DNA from: Solirubrobacterales bacterium
Lineage (GTDB): Bacteria; Actinomycetota; Thermoleophilia; Solirubrobacterales; 70-9
NCBI GenBank assembly: GCA_020438355.1
Contig: JAGQUT010000017.1
Coordinates: 1-41,837 of the forward strand
DNA length: 41,837 nt
Reading direction: 5' to 3'
Under the pieces are notes generated by a model. That model did no database searches. It was not told where the DNA came from and saw nothing but the letters and a program-made list of their open reading frames with translations. This document shows, piece after piece, positions 1-8,847 of the stretch. Both the position numbers and the translations under genes were made by a program. Position 1 is the stretch's first letter. Every line of letters starts with the position of its first letter.

Positions 1-1272
1 GACGCAACGGATCGCCCGCTTGAGGTCCCGCGTATAGATGTTTGCTCCCAGTCCGAAATCAAGGCCGTTGGCAAGGGCAATTGCCTCGTCAAGGTCCTTG
101 ACCGGCACGATCGGGGCTACCGGACCGAAGGTTTCTTCCCGAAGCAGGTCCGCTCCTGAAGGTACGCCAGTCAGCACGCAGGGCTCGAGGTAGTGACCCT
201 TGTCGAAGCCGGCGTTGCCACCCCCGGCCAATAGTTCGGCACCGGCCGCGACGGCATCCTCGACCTGCCCGAGCGCCTTGGCCTTCTGCGGGCCCGAAAC
301 CATCGGTCCGAGGTCGGTGCCCGGGACGAGAGGGTCTCCGATCTTCAGTGACTTCGCCTGGTCGACGAACGCGTTGACATAGTCGTCGAAGATGGTCTCC
401 ATCACGTAGAAACGTTCCGAAGAGGTGCAGACCTGGCCGGCGTTCAGATAGGCCGCCCAGACCCCACCCTTTGCGGCGACATCCAGTCCGTCCTTGCCGA
501 TGTCGTCACAGACGATGAAGGGGTCCTTGCCACCCATTTCCAGATTCACGCGGGCGTTTCGGGAGGCGGCGGCCATCCCGACCTTGCGACCGGTAGCCAC
601 CGAACCCGTGAAGGCGACGCAGTCGATTCCCGGGTGCTCGGCGATACCGGCGCCGATGTCGCCGGCGCCGGCCAGGAGGTTGACCGTGCCTTCCGGAAGT
701 CCTGAAAAGACGTCGGCAATCGCGAGGGTGGAGAGTGGCGTCAGCTCGGAGGGCTTGGCGACGATGGTGTTTCCGGCGGCCAGCGCAGGAGCGACCTTCC
801 AGACCAGCAGCAGCAGAGGGAAGTTCCAGGGCACGATGCAGCCGACCACTCCATGGGGCTCCTTCACCACAACCGAGAACTGTGAAGCCTCGATCGGAGG
901 GATCACCCGACCGATCTCCGACCTTGCGACCTCAGCGTAGTAGTCGAAACAGGCCGCGCACCACTCAACCTCGTCGGCGGACTCGGTCAGTGGCCGGCCG
1001 ATCTCCGTGGTCATGAGAAGCGCGAGCTCGTCGGTCTTCTCGCGGAGCGCGGCGGCAATCTCATGGAGCAGGGGTGCCCGGTCCACGGCCGGCATTCTTC
1101 CCCAGGTCTCCTTCGCCCGGGTGGCCGCCGTCACGGCGAGGTCAAGCTGCTCCAGCGAAGCCGCCCCGACAGCGGCCACGATTTCCTCGGAGACCGGGTT
1201 CTCCACCTCGATCGAAGCTCCGGCACCATCTACAGGTTCTCCGCCAATCAGCAACCGCGTCTCGTATCCCAT
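1..1272 (-). CDS. NAD(P)-dependent aldehyde dehydrogenase, C-terminus cut by window edge
   Basis: I translated this frame from the ATG at 1272; it stays open to base 1 (424 codons), so about 50-70 C-terminal residues are missing. The aldehyde dehydrogenase fold is clear: the PWNFPL loop near residue 150, the general-base glutamate in NLEMGGKDP near 245, and the catalytic cysteine in NAGQVCTSSER near 282. The family oxidises an aldehyde to a carboxylate with NAD(P)+. The gene lies 52 bases downstream of potC on the same strand, so it probably belongs to the polyamine uptake operon. A succinate-semialdehyde or aminoaldehyde substrate is then plausible but inferred. A hairpin in the gap may reduce read-through, and no strong Shine-Dalgarno precedes the ATG. 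The family is certain, the substrate is not. Confidence 0.9.
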   Translation of the reverse strand, partial: MGYETRLLIGGEPVDGAGASIEVENPVSEEIVAAVGAASLEQLDLAVTAATRAKETWGRMPAVDRAPLLHEIAAALREKTDELALLMTTEIGRPLTESADEVEWCAACFDYYAEVARSEIGRVIPPIEASQFSVVVKEPHGVVGCIVPWNFPLLLLVWKVAPALAAGNTIVAKPSELTPLSTLAIADVFSGLPEGTVNLLAGAGDIGAGIAEHPGIDCVAFTGSVATGRKVGMAAASRNARVNLEMGGKDPFIVCDDIGKDGLDVAAKGGVWAAYLNAGQVCTSSERFYVMETIFDDYVNAFVDQAKSLKIGDPLVPGTDLGPMVSGPQKAKALGQVEDAVAAGAELLAGGGNAGFDKGHYLEPCVLTGVPSGADLLREETFGPVAPIVPVKDLDEAIALANGLDFGLGANIYTRDLKRAIRCV

Positions 1273-1293
1273 GACTGAAGGCTAACTGCAGGA

Positions 1294-1320
1294 GGCGAGC
1301 TTCGCCCCGTCTCGGGGCGA
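1294..1320. repeat. Dispersed intergenic palindromic repeat copy 1 with fused hairpin
   Basis: The 16-mer GGCGAGCTTCGCCCCG lies at 1294-1309 and recurs at 11481 and 41491. Its core GGCGA-GCT-TCGCC is itself a short hairpin. In this copy the right part also forms a perfect 8-bp stem: 1302-1309 pairs with 1313-1320 around a 3-base loop. It sits between potC and the aldehyde dehydrogenase gene and could act as a weak terminator or processing site; no T-tract follows on either strand. Confidence 0.6.
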
Positions 1321-1324
1321 CCGA

Positions 1325-2176
1325 TCAGACGGGGATAGAGATGGCGGGCTTGTTTGCCACTTCTTCGGGCCTCATCGCTGCCGCCTTCTCGGCCCGCTTC
1401 TGCTGGATTATCACGGCGAGCATCGCGATGATCGTTACCGCGAAGAGCATCGTCGCGATCACGTTGACCTGGACCGGGATCCCGCGCTGATTGGCTCCGA
1501 AGATGTAGAGCGGGAAGGTCACGGTCGATCCCGAGTTGAAGTTCGAGATCACGAAGTCGTCAATCGAGAGGGCGAAAGAGAGAAACGCGGCCGAGGCTAC
1601 ACCCGGAGCGATCAGTGGCAGGGTCACCTTCCGGAAGGTTGTGAAGGCGTTCGCGCCGAGATCGGCGGCGGCCTCTTCCAGCCTCCTGTCGAAACCGATC
1701 AGCCGGGACCTGACGACGATGACCACGAAGCTCACCGAGAACATGATGTGGGCGATCAGCAGGGTCGTGAACCCGAGCTGGAACACGTCCAGGGTCAGGA
1801 AGAAAGAAAGAAGCGCGGCACCGATCACGACCTCGGGCGTCGCCATCGGGATGACGATCAGCAGGTTCGCGGCCCGGCGGCCGAAGAACTGGTACCTGAC
1901 TAGGGCGATGGCCAGCAGGGTGCCGAGTATGGTCGCACCGATCGCGGTGAAGAAAGCCAGACGGATACTGGTCAACAGCGACTCGGTCAGTTCTTCGATC
2001 CCGAAAGCGTCTGCCCAGTACTCGGTCGTGAAGCCGGCCCACTCGAAGTTGTAACGACCGGGGGGATCGTTGAAAGAAAAGACCGCGATGACCAGAATCG
2101 GCACGAGCATGTAGGCGATCGCCAACAGCCCGATGATCAGGATGGAGTTTTCCCTAAGCCACCGCCAGGCCCTCAC
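1325..2176 (-). CDS. potC: Spermidine/putrescine ABC transporter permease PotC
   Basis: This 283-residue inner-membrane permease has about six hydrophobic segments, the first at residues 12-34. It carries the cytoplasmic EAA coupling loop (EEAAADLGANAFTTFRKVTLP, near 168-188) that docks on the ATPase. Length and loop fit the PotC/YdcV class of polyamine permeases. The ATG at 2176 overlaps the potB stop by 4 bases (ATGA), so the two are translationally coupled and should form a PotB-PotC heterodimer. It is the last transporter gene of the potA-potD-potB-potC unit. The C-terminus is a short charged tail. Putrescine versus spermidine specificity cannot be read from the permease. Confidence 0.93.
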   Translation of the reverse strand: MRAWRWLRENSILIIGLLAIAYMLVPILVIAVFSFNDPPGRYNFEWAGFTTEYWADAFGIEELTESLLTSIRLAFFTAIGATILGTLLAIALVRYQFFGRRAANLLIVIPMATPEVVIGAALLSFFLTLDVFQLGFTTLLIAHIMFSVSFVVIVVRSRLIGFDRRLEEAAADLGANAFTTFRKVTLPLIAPGVASAAFLSFALSIDDFVISNFNSGSTVTFPLYIFGANQRGIPVQVNVIATMLFAVTIIAMLAVIIQQKRAEKAAAMRPEEVANKPAISIPV

Positions 2177-3039
2177 TTGGCTTCCTCCTCGTCACCCATA
2201 AGGGCTTCGGTTCCAGCGAACTTGATGTAGAAGAGCAGGCCGACCAGAATGATCGCCATCAGGGTGAACGAGAGCGCGGCGGCTTCCGAGTAATCGTTGA
2301 CGACCAGGTACTTGGACTGGATGACGTTTCCGATCATCGCCTGGTCCGGGCCGCCGAGGAATGTCGCATTCACGTAGTCACCGGCAGCGGGGATGAAAGT
2401 CAGCAGAATGCCGGCGATTATTCCGGGCATGGTGAGCGGGAGGGTCACCCGCAGGAAGGTCTGCCTGGCCGAGGCATAGAGATCCTGGCCGGCCTCGAGC
2501 AACCTTCGATCGAGCCGCTCCAGTGAGGCGAACAGCGGAAGGACCATGAAGGGAAGGAAGTTGTAGGTCAGGCCGGCGATCACGGCCGCGTTGGTGGCCA
2601 GCACCCTTCCGTCCGGAGCGAGCTGGAGGAACTCGAGAACGGAAACCACCGGGCTGCTGTCGCTCAGGATGGTCTTCCACGAGATCGTCCTGATCAGATA
2701 GGTGGTGAAGAAAGGTGCGACTACCCCGAAGAGCATCAGGTTCTTCCATCGCCCCGACTTGAAGGCGATCGCGTAGGCCAGCGGATAGCCGATCAGCAGG
2801 CAGAGAATCGTTGCTACACCGGCAAAGTAAAAGGCGCGGAGGAACTGGGTGCTGTAGTCGGTGATCGCATCCGCGTAATTGCTGAAGGCCCAGGTCATTT
2901 CGTAACCCGTGGTCAGGGTTCCTGTCTTCAGCGAGAGCTCGCCCATGTAGTACATGGGCACCACAAAGAAAATGAACAGCCAGATCAGGCCTGGCGCGAG
3001 AAGCCAGTAGGGAGTCATGCGCTGACGGAGCGTGGTCAT
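2173..3039 (-). CDS. potB: Spermidine/putrescine ABC transporter permease PotB
   Basis: This 288-residue permease has a first membrane segment at about residues 12-33 (WLLAPGLIWLFIFFVVP) and five more. The EAA loop near 180-200 contains LEAGQDLYASARQTFLRVTLP. It matches the PotB/YdcU class and pairs with PotC. The ATG at 3039 is favoured because it keeps the full N-terminus; a second in-frame ATG (M8) lies at 3018. A perfect 14-bp inverted repeat flanks the start region, so the start codon falls in the loop of a potential mRNA hairpin. It is 67 bases downstream of potD and overlaps potC by 4 bases. Confidence 0.93.
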   Translation of the reverse strand: MTTLRQRMTPYWLLAPGLIWLFIFFVVPMYYMGELSLKTGTLTTGYEMTWAFSNYADAITDYSTQFLRAFYFAGVATILCLLIGYPLAYAIAFKSGRWKNLMLFGVVAPFFTTYLIRTISWKTILSDSSPVVSVLEFLQLAPDGRVLATNAAVIAGLTYNFLPFMVLPLFASLERLDRRLLEAGQDLYASARQTFLRVTLPLTMPGIIAGILLTFIPAAGDYVNATFLGGPDQAMIGNVIQSKYLVVNDYSEAAALSFTLMAIILVGLLFYIKFAGTEALMGDEEEAK

Positions 3040-3078
3040 CGGTTGATTCTCATTTCCGATCTGTCTCCGTCAGCGCAT
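3017..3078 (-). promoter_or_regulatory. Inverted repeat enclosing the potB start codon
   Basis: ATGCGCTGACGGAG at 3017-3030 is the exact reverse complement of CTCCGTCAGCGCAT at 3065-3078. The 34-base loop between them holds the potB ATG (3037-3039) and its upstream ribosome-binding region. In the potD-potB transcript this would form a 14-bp GC-rich stem. Such structures after a binding-protein gene are known in other ABC operons to stabilise the upstream message or lower expression of the permease. That role here is inferred. Confidence 0.6.
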
Positions 3079-3106
3079 TCCCGTATTGCTTGCTGGTGGC
3101 TACCTG

Positions 3107-4255
3107 CTAGCCGATCTTGGCGTTCTCGAAGGCCTGCTCGACCTCCTGTACCTGCTGCTCGTCACCCGGAGGCGAGACCTGCGCGAAGCAGTTCTTCGTG
3201 AACTCCTCGGACGGGAAGATCAGGTTGTCATTGGCCAGAGCAGGATCCTTCTTGGCCAGGACTTCCTTCACGCCAGCCACCGGGCTCACGTAGTTCACGT
3301 ACTCCGTGATCTGGGCCTGGTTCTCGGGGTCGTAGACGTAGTTCATGAACTTGTAGGCGGCCGCCGGGTTGGGCGCTCCGACCGGGATCATCATGTTGTC
3401 CGACCAGATCGAGCAGCCCTGTTCAGGCTGGACGTACTTGATGTTCGGATTGCTGGTCTGGGTGGTATCTCCTGACCAGCCGATCGCGGCAACCACGTTG
3501 CCGTTCTCGAGATCCTGGATGTAGTCGTTGCCGGTGACCTTTCGGACCTGGCCGTTGCCGACGTTCTCCTTCATCTTGGCGATCGTGTCCATCCACTGCT
3601 CGTCAGTTGCCTCTTCCGGATTGATGCCATCCGCGGCCATCATCAGCGGAATCGTGTCCCGCATCTCGTCGAGCAGGGTGACCTTGCCCTTGTACTTCGG
3701 GTCGAACAGGTCGTTGATCGACTTGATGTCAGGCGCCAGGTCGGTACGGACCACGAGTCCCGTCATGCCGGACTGCCACGGAACCGAGTACTCCCTGTTC
3801 GGGTCAAAGGCCGGATTCTGGAGGCTGGGGATCAGGTTCTTCTCGACGTTCGGGATCTTCGACTTGTCGAGCTTCTGTACGTAACCGAGCTTCCACATCT
3901 TCTCGGCCATCCAGTCGGTCACCACGATGATGTCGCGTCCACCGGAGTCGCCGTTGCTGAGCAGCGGCTGCATCTTTCCGAAGAAGTCGGTGTTCGAGTT
4001 GACGTCATCCGTGTAGGTAGTGCTGGTTCCCGCTGCCTGATCGAATTCCTTGATCGTGGCGTTGTCGATGTAGAGGGGCCAGTTCGAGATCTTCAGGTTC
4101 CCCTGCGGGTCACCACCGGTGGCCGTCGTCACATCCGAGTTGTCGGAGCCACTGAGACCACCTCCCCCGTCGCCTCCGCAGGCGACCAGGACCATTGAGG
4201 CTGCCAAAGCCAGCACAGCCAGGACGAGTAGTCGGGACTTCTTCATTACGCTCAT
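3107..4255 (-). CDS. potD: Spermidine/putrescine ABC transporter substrate-binding lipoprotein PotD
   Basis: This 382-residue extracytoplasmic solute-binding protein begins with a lipoprotein signal peptide: KK, a hydrophobic core, then lipobox LVAC with the cysteine near residue 26, followed by a Gly/Ser/Asp linker. The mature part matches the PotD/PotF family, with a LKISNWPLYID strand near 55 and YSVPWQSGMTGLVVR near 162. Its job is to capture polyamine outside the membrane and deliver it to PotBC. The start overlaps the potA stop by one base (TGATG); a second in-frame ATG three codons on (MKKSR) is also possible. It lies upstream of potB, whose start is enclosed in an inverted repeat that may set the binding protein to permease ratio. 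Confidence 0.93.
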   Translation of the reverse strand: MSVMKKSRLLVLAVLALAASMVLVACGGDGGGGLSGSDNSDVTTATGGDPQGNLKISNWPLYIDNATIKEFDQAAGTSTTYTDDVNSNTDFFGKMQPLLSNGDSGGRDIIVVTDWMAEKMWKLGYVQKLDKSKIPNVEKNLIPSLQNPAFDPNREYSVPWQSGMTGLVVRTDLAPDIKSINDLFDPKYKGKVTLLDEMRDTIPLMMAADGINPEEATDEQWMDTIAKMKENVGNGQVRKVTGNDYIQDLENGNVVAAIGWSGDTTQTSNPNIKYVQPEQGCSIWSDNMMIPVGAPNPAAAYKFMNYVYDPENQAQITEYVNYVSPVAGVKEVLAKKDPALANDNLIFPSEEFTKNCFAQVSPPGDEQQVQEVEQAFENAKIG

Positions 4256-5478
4256 CAGTTCACTCCTTGGGTGACGTTGTCGGTGGGCGTTTCGTCAGCG
4301 GTTGCCTTGTTCCCTGCGGATTCAGCAACCAGGTGCATGTGTTCGGGCAGCCAGGAGATCCTTACTCTCGCTCCGGCACCGGGAAGGCTCTGACGCTCCT
4401 CGTCGGAGACATTGGGGCAAAGGACCGTCATCGAGACACCCTCGGCCACCCGGACTGCCATCTGGGTGGCTGTCCCCAGGTACAGGGAGGTCTCGACCAC
4501 CCCGTCCACTCCGGGCTTGCTTGTGTCCCCCCGGCCTTCAAGGTCGATTTCAAGTTTTTCGGGACGGACCACGGCGAAGCACCTCTCGCCGGTGCCGAAC
4601 CTCGAAGCCTCCGGGGTGGCGATCGCCGGACCGGTATCCAGCTTGATTTCAGAAGATGAACTGGCCACAGCGGGCAAAAGGTTCGAAACGCCGATGAATC
4701 CGGCGACGAATGTGGTCGACGGTCGTTCGTAGACGCTTTCCGGGTCGTCGCATTGCTCGATGCGACCCTCGTTCATTACCGCGATCCGGTCGCTCATCGT
4801 GAGCGCTTCTTCCTGATCGTGGGTCACGTAGACGAAAGTGATCCCGACGTCCCGCTGGATCTGCTTGAGCTGGACCTGCAGTCCCTTGCGGAGCTTCAGG
4901 TCGAGGGCGCCGAGCGGCTCGTCGAGCAGCAGTACTTTGGGCAGGTTGACCAGGGCCCGGGCAAGGGCGACACGCTGCTGCTGGCCGCCGGAAAGCTGGT
5001 TGGGCTTGCGCTTGGCTTCCCTGGAAAGCCCGACCCTTTCCAGTTCCCCGGCAACGCGCTTCTTGATCTCGTCCTTTGGGACCTTCTTGCGCTTGAGTCC
5101 GAAACCGACGTTCTCTTCGAGAGTCATGTGGGGGAAGAGCGCGTATGACTGGAAGACCGTGTTGGTCGGTCGCTTGAAAGCCGGCAGGCCAGCTACATCC
5201 GAGCCGTCAATCAGGACCTTGCCAGTGGTCGGCTGCTCGAATCCGGCGATCATCCTCAGGGTCGTGGTCTTGCCACAACCCGATGGGCCGAGCATGGTGA
5301 AGAACTCGCCGTCTGCGATGTCGAGGTCCATCTCCTCGACGGCAGTGAAGTCACCGAACTGCTTGGTGACTCCTTCGAGGCGTACGCCTCCGCTCCCAGA
5401 TCCCGCGGCTTTTCCGGCTGCTTGCTCCGCTCGATCCTCTGCAGAATCTGTCGGCGGTAGATCTGGCGAGCCTTCCAT
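4255..5478 (-). CDS. potA: Spermidine/putrescine ABC transporter ATPase PotA
   Basis: This 407-residue ATPase has Walker [10 protein letters not shown] at residues 64-72, the signature [15 protein letters not shown] near 162, Walker [12 protein letters not shown] near 183 and a switch histidine in [10 protein letters not shown] near 217. The C-terminal third (about 290-390) is the TOBE domain typical of PotA/CysA/MalK-type importers. About 30 extra N-terminal residues rich in Gly, Ala and Ser precede the ABC domain. The ATG at 5478 has an AGAGAGGGG Shine-Dalgarno. It is the first gene of the pot unit; 164 bases separate it from the upstream permease gene, enough for its own promoter. It couples ATP hydrolysis to polyamine import through PotBC. 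Confidence 0.93.
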   Translation of the reverse strand: MEGSPDLPPTDSAEDRAEQAAGKAAGSGSGGVRLEGVTKQFGDFTAVEEMDLDIADGEFFTMLGPSGCGKTTTLRMIAGFEQPTTGKVLIDGSDVAGLPAFKRPTNTVFQSYALFPHMTLEENVGFGLKRKKVPKDEIKKRVAGELERVGLSREAKRKPNQLSGGQQQRVALARALVNLPKVLLLDEPLGALDLKLRKGLQVQLKQIQRDVGITFVYVTHDQEEALTMSDRIAVMNEGRIEQCDDPESVYERPSTTFVAGFIGVSNLLPAVASSSSEIKLDTGPAIATPEASRFGTGERCFAVVRPEKLEIDLEGRGDTSKPGVDGVVETSLYLGTATQMAVRVAEGVSMTVLCPNVSDEERQSLPGAGARVRISWLPEHMHLVAESAGNKATADETPTDNVTQGVN

Positions 5479-5583
5479 CGAACCCCTCTCTCAGGTGGAC
5501 AGAACCGGAGGCGTGGCTGACACCCCTCCAGCTACTTCGGCTAGAACCGTATGCGAAACATCACTTGCTCCGCAACCACGTTT

Positions 5584-5621
5584 TGTCCAAAGACCGGCTG
5601 GCCGATGTGCCAGCTGTCCAA
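5584..5621. promoter_or_regulatory. Candidate regulator site upstream of potA
   Basis: Two direct repeats of TGTCCAA (5584-5590 and 5615-5621) lie 31 bases apart, close to three helical turns. Between them is a perfect hairpin or palindrome, GCTGGC-CGATGT-GCCAGC (5597-5614). The element lies in the 164-base gap between the APC permease and potA, about 110-140 bases upstream of the potA ATG. I recognise no named binding motif. Confidence 0.3.
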
Positions 5622-5642
5622 TAGAGCCCGCTGTTGAGGGCG

Positions 5643-7196
5643 CTATCCCTCCGACCCGGAAAGGGCCGCGGCTGGCTCCGTCTTGCCGGTCAGAAGGTCC
5701 GGATCTGCGATCTCGCGGCGTCGCTTGAAGAACGGTTCGTCCTGGTGGGCGCGCCATGCGATGAGGAGGATCACCCCGAGCAGGAGGAAGCCCACTCCGA
5801 TGATTGCCGGCGGGGCGAAGCCGAACCAGGAAGCCCCTGTGTACGAGTTGGCCGGGTCCGTCCAGTCGACCAGTGACTTGAAGAAAAGGTAGGTCAGCAT
5901 CAGGGAGCCAATTACCGGTGCGACGCCTATGAAAAGGAGGTTCTTCGCCGACTTGAACAGCTCGCGCCGGTAGTAGATCGCGCAGGCGAATCCGGTCATG
6001 GCGTAATAGAAGGCGATCATCAGGGAAAGCGCCGAAAGTGAGTCGAAAAGAAAGTTCTCGCTGATCAGCTTTGAAGGCAGGTACCAGACGATCGCCAGGA
6101 CGCCGATCGTCACGGTCGAGACAACGGGGGTGAAGAAGCGGCTCGAGATCTCACCGAGCGCGTGAGGCATCGCCTCCGCCCGCGCCATGGAAAGCGAAGT
6201 CCGTGAAGCCGGGAGAATCGTCGTCTGGGTTGACGCAAGAGCCGAGACAACTACCGAGAGCAGGACCAGGAGTCCAAGGGTTCCGCCCAGTACTTCCTTG
6301 GCGTAGGTGGAAAGGATCGCGGCGTCGTCATCGAACTTCTCGGCTCCACCGATTCCGCCCCAGGCGACGATCGCGGTCGCAACTCCGAGATAGGTGATCA
6401 GGAGCAGGGCGGTGGAGATGACGCCAGCCAACCCCGGCTTGTCAGCGTCTCCCTCGGTCTCTTCGTTGAGGTTGACCGCGCTCTCCCAGCCCCAGTAGAT
6501 GAAGACGGCCAGGAGCATGGCGCCGGAAAGCGCCGCCGCCGGAATGTCGAAGGGGTTGAACCAGGAAAGCGACGGGTCGATCGCCCCGACCGGCGCGTCG
6601 CCGCTCCATACCTTCACCAGGGCGACCACCATGAAGAGGAGCAGCGGGACGATCTGGATTGCCATCAGCACCTTCTGCAGGTTTGCCGAGATCTCGGTTC
6701 CCCAAATGCAGATCCAGGTCATGATCAACATCAGGATCACGGCCCCCGTAGCGACAGCCGCCGTGCTATTCATCAGACTTTCGGCTCCGATGAGATCGAA
6801 GAAGCTGTAGACCGCTACGTCGGCGAGCGAACCGATCACGAGAATGCCGGTCACGCAGATCGCCCAGCCAGTGATCCACCCGGACTGGGGCCCGATCGCC
6901 CTGGTCACCCAGGAGAAACTGGTCCCGCAGTCCTGGTCAGCCTTGTTCATGTAGTAGAAGGCCGCGGCGATGAAGAACATCGGAACGAAGGCCACCAGCA
7001 GGGCGGCCGGGGCCTGAAGCCCGACCAGGACGACTATCGAGCCGATCACTGCAGCGAGCGAGTAGGCCGGCGCGGTTGATGCGAGTGCGATGGCGAGGCC
7101 GTCGGTGAAGCTGATCGCATCCGCCTTCAGATGCGGCTCGTCTCCCTCGTTCGGTACCGACCCCGGATACTTCGACGGAACTTCTGAACTCTCCAT
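5643..7196 (-). CDS. APC-superfamily amino acid/polyamine permease
   Basis: This 517-residue polytopic membrane protein has about 12 hydrophobic segments. It opens with a soluble N-terminus, then [20 protein letters not shown] near residue 35, the usual first-helix region of the amino acid-polyamine-organocation superfamily. The open frame runs upstream to 7889, but that part lies antisense to the aminotransferase gene and does not look like protein, so I start at the ATG at 7196 ([12 protein letters not shown]). It is divergent from the aminotransferase-alanine dehydrogenase-aldehyde dehydrogenase operon and upstream of potADBC. A role in importing putrescine, GABA or a related amine is likely by context, not by motif. 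The C-terminus is polar and cytoplasmic. Confidence 0.88.
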   Translation of the reverse strand: MESSEVPSKYPGSVPNEGDEPHLKADAISFTDGLAIALASTAPAYSLAAVIGSIVVLVGLQAPAALLVAFVPMFFIAAAFYYMNKADQDCGTSFSWVTRAIGPQSGWITGWAICVTGILVIGSLADVAVYSFFDLIGAESLMNSTAAVATGAVILMLIMTWICIWGTEISANLQKVLMAIQIVPLLLFMVVALVKVWSGDAPVGAIDPSLSWFNPFDIPAAALSGAMLLAVFIYWGWESAVNLNEETEGDADKPGLAGVISTALLLITYLGVATAIVAWGGIGGAEKFDDDAAILSTYAKEVLGGTLGLLVLLSVVVSALASTQTTILPASRTSLSMARAEAMPHALGEISSRFFTPVVSTVTIGVLAIVWYLPSKLISENFLFDSLSALSLMIAFYYAMTGFACAIYYRRELFKSAKNLLFIGVAPVIGSLMLTYLFFKSLVDWTDPANSYTGASWFGFAPPAIIGVGFLLLGVILLIAWRAHQDEPFFKRRREIADPDLLTGKTEPAAALSGSEG

Positions 7197-7311
7197 GGCG
7201 GAGAAACCTAGTGGGAATCGCGGCGTCTGTGTGCGTTCAGCGGAAAGTTCGCCATGCCGCGCTGGAGACGAGAGGTCATGACAAACCATGGGGTTTTTAC
7301 GTTTCGTCGAC

Positions 7312-7340
7312 TTGCCAGTGTGATCCGGCCGACATAAGGT
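7312..7340 (+). promoter_or_regulatory. Putative sigma70-type promoter of the putrescine catabolic operon
   Basis: TTGCCA (7312-7317), a 17-base spacer, then TAAGGT (7335-7340), which fits TANNNT. Transcription would begin near 7347, leaving a leader of about 70 bases before the GTG at 7416. The leader can form two small GC hairpins. The match is reasonable but unproven. Confidence 0.45.
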
Positions 7341-7415
7341 GAAGGCAGAAATCACCGTGGCCCGCCTGACTGCCACGGGGCCCGCCTCAGTCGGGCATGA
7401 CCGAAGGAGGATTCC

Positions 7416-8795
7416 GTGTCCACCGCATCGCCCAGCCAGACCACAGTCGACAATCTCCAGGAGCAGGCCCGCCGCCATCTCTGGATGCACTTCTCCCGCA
7501 TGGGCGGGTACAGCGATGAGCACGAGATCCCGATCATCACCAGGGGCGAGGGTGCGTACGTATACGACAGCCACGGCAAGCGTTACCTCGACGGTCTTTC
7601 CGGCCTGTTCTGCGTGAACGCGGGCCACGGTCGTCCCGAACTCGCTGAAGCAGCGGCCCGCCAGTACGAGGAACTCGACTTCTTCGTGATCTGGAGCTAC
7701 GCCCACCCGCGGGCGATCGAACTTGCTTCCAAGATCGCGTCGATGACCCCGGGTGACCTGAACCGTGTGTTCTTCACCAGCGGCGGTGGTGAAGCAGTTG
7801 AATCGGCCCTGAAGCTGGCGCGCAACTACCACCTGATGCGCGGCAACGGCCGCAAGCTCAAACACATCGCCCGCGAAGTCGCCTATCACGGCACCACCCT
7901 CGGAGCCCTTTCAGCCACGGGAGTCACCGACCTGCGCCAGCAGTTCGAGCCGCTGGCGCCGGGCGGCTGTCACGTGCCCAACACCAACATTTACCGCTGG
8001 CCTGAGGATCGGGAGCCGATCTGGGCGGCTGACGCGATCGAGGAGCGGATCCTCTTCGAGGGGCCCGACACGGTCGCAGCAGTAATCCTGGAACCGGTTC
8101 AGAACGCGGGCGGCTGCTTCGTACCGCCAGACGGCTACTTCCAGCGGGTCCGGGAGATCTGCGACAAGTACGACGTCCTGCTGATTTCCGACGAAGTGAT
8201 CTGCGCCTGGGGCCGGCTCGGGCATTACTTCGGCTGCGAGAGGTTCGGATACCAGCCGGACATCATCACCTCGGCCAAGGCTCTCACTTCGTCCTATGTC
8301 CCGATGGGAGCGATGATCGCGTCGGACAAGGTCGCCGAGCCCTTCATGGAGGGCACCAACTCCTTTGCTCACGGCTTCACTTTCGCCGGCCATCCGGTCG
8401 CGGCTGCCGTTGCCCTGGCGAACATCGAGATCTACGAACGGGAAGATCTCTGTGGACATGTGCGCGAGAAGGAAGGCGAGTTCCGTGGCATGCTCGAATC
8501 GCTGCGCGACATCCCGATCGTCGGCGACGTTCGAGGTGCCGGTTACTTCCAGGCGATCGAATTGGTCAAGGATCAGGACACCAAGGAATCCTTCAATGAC
8601 GAAGAGTCAGAGAAACTGCTCCGGGGTTTCCTCTCAGGCGCCCTTTACGAACGCGGGCTGATCTGCCGGGCGGATGATCGTGGTGACCCCGTGATCCAGT
8701 TCTCGCCTCCCCTGATCTGCGATACCGAGCAGTTCGAGGAAATGCATGACGTTTTGCGGCCGGTCCTGACCGAAGCCGCTCAGATGATGAGGTAA
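7416..8795 (+). CDS. Class III PLP aminotransferase, probable putrescine:pyruvate aminotransferase
   Basis: This 459-residue aspartate-aminotransferase-fold (class III) enzyme has a GTG start at 7416, fixed by a strong AAGGAGG at 7404-7410. Visible features are the PLP-contacting FFTSGGGEAVESALKLAR near 119, the LISDEVICAWGRLG aspartate motif near 255 and the Schiff-base lysine K288 in SAKALTSSYVPMG. Length and motifs fit the SpuC/omega-aminotransferase group, which moves the terminal amino group of putrescine or similar amines to pyruvate. The next gene is alanine dehydrogenase, which would recycle the L-alanine product. The gene after that is an aminobutyraldehyde-type dehydrogenase that would use the aldehyde product. 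Alternatives are beta-alanine or taurine:pyruvate aminotransferase. Confidence 0.87.
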   Translation: MSTASPSQTTVDNLQEQARRHLWMHFSRMGGYSDEHEIPIITRGEGAYVYDSHGKRYLDGLSGLFCVNAGHGRPELAEAAARQYEELDFFVIWSYAHPRAIELASKIASMTPGDLNRVFFTSGGGEAVESALKLARNYHLMRGNGRKLKHIAREVAYHGTTLGALSATGVTDLRQQFEPLAPGGCHVPNTNIYRWPEDREPIWAADAIEERILFEGPDTVAAVILEPVQNAGGCFVPPDGYFQRVREICDKYDVLLISDEVICAWGRLGHYFGCERFGYQPDIITSAKALTSSYVPMGAMIASDKVAEPFMEGTNSFAHGFTFAGHPVAAAVALANIEIYEREDLCGHVREKEGEFRGMLESLRDIPIVGDVRGAGYFQAIELVKDQDTKESFNDEESEKLLRGFLSGALYERGLICRADDRGDPVIQFSPPLICDTEQFEEMHDVLRPVLTEAAQMMR

Positions 8796-8847
8796 TGACC
8801 CGGCCTGTGCCGGACCCCACCCCCCACCAGAGAGGACGAGGAAAGAC

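Noticed and set aside
5491-5757. 88-codon frame between potA and the permease
   Set aside because: It overlaps the end of the permease gene, is Arg/Gly/Ser-rich and has no family resemblance.
7197-7889. Upstream extension of the APC permease frame
   Set aside because: It would run antisense through the aminotransferase start and the divergent promoter region; the translation is not hydrophobic or family-like before MESSEV.
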